Of a stretch of 21,474 nucleotides of DNA, positions 17,817 through 21,474 are shown in pieces (position 1 is the stretch's first letter; each line of letters starts with the position of its first letter). Source of the DNA: Nitrospirota bacterium (GTDB taxonomy: Bacteria > Nitrospirota_A > Leptospirillia > Leptospirillales > Leptospirillaceae). Position numbers and translations under genes: made by a program. The notes below the pieces were generated by a model. That model was given only the letters and a program-made list of their open reading frames with translations. It did no database searches and was not told the DNA's origin. Location: assembly GCA_021795275.1 (NCBI GenBank), contig JAJYPO010000018.1, positions 1 through 21,474 of the forward strand, written 5' to 3'.

Positions 17817-18134
17817 CGCGGAAGGGACCGGAGCCGGAGCCTTGGCGGGAGCCGGTGGAGCGGGAAGGGCCTGGATCGGAGCGTTGAGAAGAAGCGAGGA
17901 TCCGACGGTATTCTGCTTGATCAGGGCCAGCGACAGGGAGGTCACCATGAATACGGTCGCAAGAACCACCGTCACCTTTGTCAGAAAAGGCGTGGCTCCC
18001 CGTGCCCCGAACATCGACTGGCTGGAGCCCCCGATCATGACGCCGGTCTCGGCTCCTTTTCCGGACTGCAGAAGAACGGCGGCGATGATGAGAAGCGAGG
18101 TAAGGACATGGATGATCGTGATGAAGATGCTCAT
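17805..18134 (-). CDS. secG: Preprotein translocase subunit SecG
   Basis: SecG is the small non-essential partner of SecYE in the Sec translocon. The 109-aa product has two helices (about 3-22 and 53-73) separated by the conserved cytoplasmic loop LLQSGKGAETGVMIGGSSQSMFG (21-43). An alanine/proline-rich tail runs from residue 86 and ends in SAKKP. The ATG at 18134 follows AAGGA by 8 nt. It lies 56 nt after tpiA, the common tpiA-secG arrangement, and precedes the binding-protein gene. Confidence 0.95.
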   Translation of the reverse strand: MSIFITIIHVLTSLLIIAAVLLQSGKGAETGVMIGGSSQSMFGARGATPFLTKVTVVLATVFMVTSLSLALIKQNTVGSSLLLNAPIQALPAPPAPAKAPAPVPSAKKP

Positions 18135-18156
18135 GAAGCGGTTCCTTCCATAAATG

Positions 18157-18184
18157 ATTGAATATCATCAGACACATCTGACAA
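18157..18184 (-). promoter_or_regulatory. Candidate internal promoter upstream of secG
   Basis: In the AT-rich tpiA-secG spacer the minus strand has TTGTCA (18184-18179), a 16-bp spacer and TTCAAT (18162-18157). This would give secG and the transporter genes a short-leader transcript independent of the glycolytic genes. Confidence 0.3.
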
Positions 18185-18190
18185 AAACCT

Positions 18191-18958
18191 TCAGGGATGC
18201 CCGAAGAGACGATCGAAAACCCGAAGGACGCATTGGGGCTCGAGAAAGGCCGTTCCCACCAGGAATCCATGGACCGTCCCCTTTTCGCAGAGCCCTGCAA
18301 CGCTGTCGTCGTTGACCGACCCCCCGTAGAGGAGCCCCGATGCGACGTCTTCTCCGAAGCTCTTCCGGAGGAGGCAGGAAACCTCGCGTATATCTTCGAG
18401 GACGGCCGTCCGTCCCGTCCCGATGGCCCAAACCGGTTCATAGGCCCAGTAAACAGGGATCCCGACCCCTTCGCCGCGAGCCTTCACGACTCTCTCCCGG
18501 ACAGGTCCGATCTGCCGGGCCCAGACCTCGGAGCAGATTCCGGCCTCCCTCTCCTCCCGGGTCTCCCCGAAACAGACGACCGGCAGAAGCCCAAGTGAAA
18601 GCGCCCGGGAGGTCTTCTCCGCCACCGCCGCATCGGTCTCCCCGAAATACTGGCGCCGCTCCGAATGGCCAAGAAGAACCCCGTCGATTCCCAGGTCCTT
18701 CAGCATGGCCCCGCTGACCTCCCCTGTATAGGCTCCCTTTTCGAAGGCGCACATGTTCTGGGCCAGGATCCCGAAGGGAAGATTGCGGCTCCTCAATTGC
18801 TCCCCGAGAAATTCGAGGTAGGGATAGGGTGGAGCCAGAAAAAGACGGATCCCCCGATCTCTCCATGCCAGCCAGCGATTTTCCCCGGAAAGGGCATCGA
18901 GGTAGGAGGAAATCGCTTTCCTGGTCATGTTCATCTTCCAGTTGGCGATCATCAACAT
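18191..18958 (-). CDS. tpiA: Triosephosphate isomerase
   Basis: This enzyme interconverts dihydroxyacetone phosphate and glyceraldehyde 3-phosphate. The 255-aa protein starts MLMIANWKMN with substrate lysine K8, has the electrophile histidine H98 in LLGHSERR, the catalytic base E174 in AYEPVWAIGTG and the phosphate loop YGGSVN (211-216). All expected residues are present and the length is typical. The longest frame reaches 19294 inside pgk; the ATG at 18958 fits the family N-terminus and has AAGGA upstream, 17 nt after the pgk stop. It is co-directional with gap and pgk. Confidence 0.97.
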   Translation of the reverse strand: MLMIANWKMNMTRKAISSYLDALSGENRWLAWRDRGIRLFLAPPYPYLEFLGEQLRSRNLPFGILAQNMCAFEKGAYTGEVSGAMLKDLGIDGVLLGHSERRQYFGETDAAVAEKTSRALSLGLLPVVCFGETREEREAGICSEVWARQIGPVRERVVKARGEGVGIPVYWAYEPVWAIGTGRTAVLEDIREVSCLLRKSFGEDVASGLLYGGSVNDDSVAGLCEKGTVHGFLVGTAFLEPQCVLRVFDRLFGHP

Positions 18959-18975
18959 GATGGCCGCTTCCTTTC

Positions 18976-20172
18976 TCAGGTGGCGTCGGGGATCACCGAA
19001 AGACCCGGAAGTTCCTTGCCCTCCAGAAGTTCGAGGGCCGCTCCACCCCCCGTCGAGATGAAGGTCATGTTGTCCGACTCGCCCGCCCGGTGCACCGCCA
19101 GGGCCGTGTCCCCTCCCCCGACGATGGTCAGGGCGTAACAGTTCCCGACCGAATGGGCCATCGCGAAGGTCCCCCGGGAAAAGGCATCCTCTTCGAAGAC
19201 GCCCATCGGCCCGTTCCAGAGGATCGTCTTGGCGTTCTCCAGAACCTCCGAAAACAGCCGGACGGAGGCGGGACCGATGTCCAGGGCCGTCCACCCCTGA
19301 GGGATCTCCTGATAGGGAACGATCTTCGTGGGGGCGTTGCTTTCACGGCTCTCCGCCACGACGCAGTCCATCGGAAGATAAAACTTGACGTTGTTCTTCC
19401 GAGATTTTTCCATCATCTCGCGGGCGACCTCCACGAGATTTTCCTCGACCAGGGACTTCCCGGTCTCGAGCCCCATGGCCCGGTAGAAGGTAAAGGCCAT
19501 GCCGCCGCCGATCACCATCTTGTCGACCTTTTCGTGCAGGTTCGCGATCACCCCGAGCTTGCTCGAGACCTTCCCTCCTCCCAGGACGGCCACAAAGGGA
19601 CGGGTCGGATTCGTGATGGCTCCCTTCAGATAGGAGACCTCTTTTTTCATCAGAAAACCGATCGACAGTTCCTTGACATACCGCGTGATCCCCACCACGG
19701 ACGCATGGCTTCGGTGAGCGGTGCCGAAGGCGTCGTTCACATAGACGTCGACAAGCCGGGCCAGCTTCTTGGAGAATTCCTCGCCGTTCGTCTCCTCCCC
19801 CTTGTCAAAACGAAGATTTTCGAGAAGGAAGACCTCTCCGGGAGCCAGTTTTTCGATCTCCCGCTCGACGGCCGGTCCCACGAGCTCCCCGGTGTAATGG
19901 ACCTCCTTCGAAAGAAGCCTCGAAAGCCTCTTCGCGACAGGCGCCATGGTGTACCGCGGGTCCGGGGCCCCCTTGGGGCGCCCCAGGTGAGAGGCCAGGA
20001 CGACCTTGGCCCCCTCGTCGATCAGGTAGTTGATGGTCGGAAGGGCGGACCGGATGCGACGATCGTCGGTAATATGCATGTCCCCGTCGAGAGGGACGTT
20101 GAAATCGGCCCTCAGGAAGACGCGCTTATTGCGAACATCGATCTGGTCGACGCACTGTTTCGATCGCTCCAC
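18976..20172 (-). CDS. pgk: Phosphoglycerate kinase
   Basis: This enzyme transfers phosphate between 1,3-bisphosphoglycerate and ADP, and in an autotroph it runs in the Calvin-type or gluconeogenic direction as well. The 398-aa protein has RADFNVP (21-27), SHLGRPKG (61-68), NDAFGTAHRSHAS, the LGGGKVSSKLGV hinge region, NGPMGVFE and the GGGDTALA nucleotide loop near the C-terminus. The start is GTG at 20172, preceded directly by GGAGGAAGG. The ATG eleven bases upstream is out of frame. It lies 51 nt after gap and 17 nt before tpiA. Confidence 0.97.
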   Translation of the reverse strand: MERSKQCVDQIDVRNKRVFLRADFNVPLDGDMHITDDRRIRSALPTINYLIDEGAKVVLASHLGRPKGAPDPRYTMAPVAKRLSRLLSKEVHYTGELVGPAVEREIEKLAPGEVFLLENLRFDKGEETNGEEFSKKLARLVDVYVNDAFGTAHRSHASVVGITRYVKELSIGFLMKKEVSYLKGAITNPTRPFVAVLGGGKVSSKLGVIANLHEKVDKMVIGGGMAFTFYRAMGLETGKSLVEENLVEVAREMMEKSRKNNVKFYLPMDCVVAESRESNAPTKIVPYQEIPQGWTALDIGPASVRLFSEVLENAKTILWNGPMGVFEEDAFSRGTFAMAHSVGNCYALTIVGGGDTALAVHRAGESDNMTFISTGGGAALELLEGKELPGLSVIPDAT

Positions 20173-20223
20173 CCTTCCTCCATGGTCAGATTGTTGGGAA
20201 TAGATTCCCGGTCGTCAGGCCCC

Positions 20224-21306
<1,083 letters not shown>

Positions 21307-21325
21307 TCACTGTCTTCTGTTCACG

Positions 21326-21353
21326 ATTATGCGTTTTTTTCTCGCTCAATGAA
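21326..21353 (-). promoter_or_regulatory. Candidate promoter of the gap operon
   Basis: On the minus strand CATAAT (21331-21326) is a good -10 hexamer. A weak TTCATT -35 (21353-21348) lies 16 bp upstream, with an A-tract in the spacer. The leader to the gap ATG at 21249 would be about 70 nt. Confidence 0.38.
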
Positions 21354-21359
21354 CTCTCC

Positions 21360-21453
21360 CGTCACTAAGCTGACGCTGTAGTGGGGATTTCCGCTCTCGC
21401 GAGCGGAAGTTCCTCTTTCGCCGAGGATGCGCGAAGGCGTTTGGGCCTTTGCG
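21360..21453. other. Cluster of four consecutive hairpins at window edge
   Basis: Four inverted repeats follow each other: CGTCA/TGACG (21360-21375); TTCCGCTC/GAGCGGAA with a 4-nt loop (21389-21408), extendable by two or three pairs; TCCTC/GAGGA (21411-21427); and CGCGAAGG/CCTTTGCG (21430-21453). No convincing reading frame runs through them. Two stems have G-T pairs on the plus strand that become A-C mismatches on the minus strand, so a plus-strand RNA is slightly favoured. It may be a structured RNA, the end of a mobile element such as an IS200/IS605-type terminus, or control DNA of a gene beyond the window. I do not recognise it. Confidence 0.35.
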
Positions 21454-21474
21454 TCTTATTGTCCTCTCCGGAGG

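Noticed and set aside
16376..17887. 503-codon plus-strand open frame opposite the solute-binding protein
   Set aside because: Composition is G/E/R-rich without domain features; the opposite strand encodes a clear SBP_bac_5 lipoprotein.
18959..19294. N-terminal extension of triosephosphate isomerase
   Set aside because: It is out-of-frame pgk sequence; the family N-terminus begins at the ATG at 18958.
21333..21340. T-rich run on the plus strand read as a terminator
   Set aside because: No stable stem lies directly before it on the plus strand. On the minus strand it is the A-tract in the spacer of the candidate gap promoter.
21351..21381. End of a transposase (TnpB) gene before the hairpins
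   Set aside because: The short plus-strand peptide ending at 21381 has no TnpB-like motif and the frame upstream is antisense to gap. The mobile-element idea is kept only as one option for the hairpins.

Overview
The window is a compact, GC-rich bacterial chromosome segment. Almost every gene is on the minus strand and the genes are housekeeping. The mix is a glycogen/maltodextrin module, a complete F-type ATP synthase operon, a gap-pgk-tpiA-secG glycolysis cluster and a peptide-type ABC transporter. Protein character, gene order and frequent TTG/GTG starts suggest a Gram-negative such as a Nitrospirota (Leptospirillum-like) chemolithoautotroph. That assignment is inference from impression, not from a database search. 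No tRNA, rRNA, CRISPR array, phage gene or intact insertion sequence was found.

Layout, read right to left because transcription is mostly leftward. (a) 21474-21250 is a non-coding leader with a candidate promoter and, to its right, a cluster of four hairpins of unknown nature. (b) 21249-13371 carries gap, pgk, tpiA, secG, a solute-binding lipoprotein, two ABC permeases and a phosphoglycolate phosphatase, all minus strand and tightly packed. (c) 12914-13426 is the only plus-strand gene, a four-helix DUF4149 membrane protein whose 3' end overlaps the phosphatase gene antisense by 56 nt. (d) 12676-12913 is a divergent control region with a strong sigma70-type promoter (TTGAAT-17-TATAAT) facing the atp operon. 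(e) 12675-5815 is the ATP synthase operon in canonical order: atpZ/I, B, E, F, H, A, G, D, C. (f) 5814-5681 holds a terminator-like hairpin, a promoter and a perfect 11-bp inverted repeat. (g) 5680-1 carries a small two-helix membrane protein, glgC, a GH57 amylopullulanase-like enzyme and a GH57 4-alpha-glucanotransferase that runs off the left edge.

Functionally, gap/pgk/tpiA supply triose-phosphate interconversion and the phosphatase would salvage phosphoglycolate. GlgC makes ADP-glucose for glycogen, and the two GH57 enzymes would remodel or mobilise the alpha-glucan. The ATP synthase c subunit has a proton-type site. Several start codons were moved from the longest reading frame to the position indicated by a Shine-Dalgarno sequence or a coupled stop/start; these choices are stated per gene. 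I did not find a convincing undescribed system. The best second-look items are the inverted repeat over the glgC-operon promoter, the hairpin cluster at the right edge, the structured atpE-atpF spacer and the uncharacterised small membrane protein ahead of glgC.
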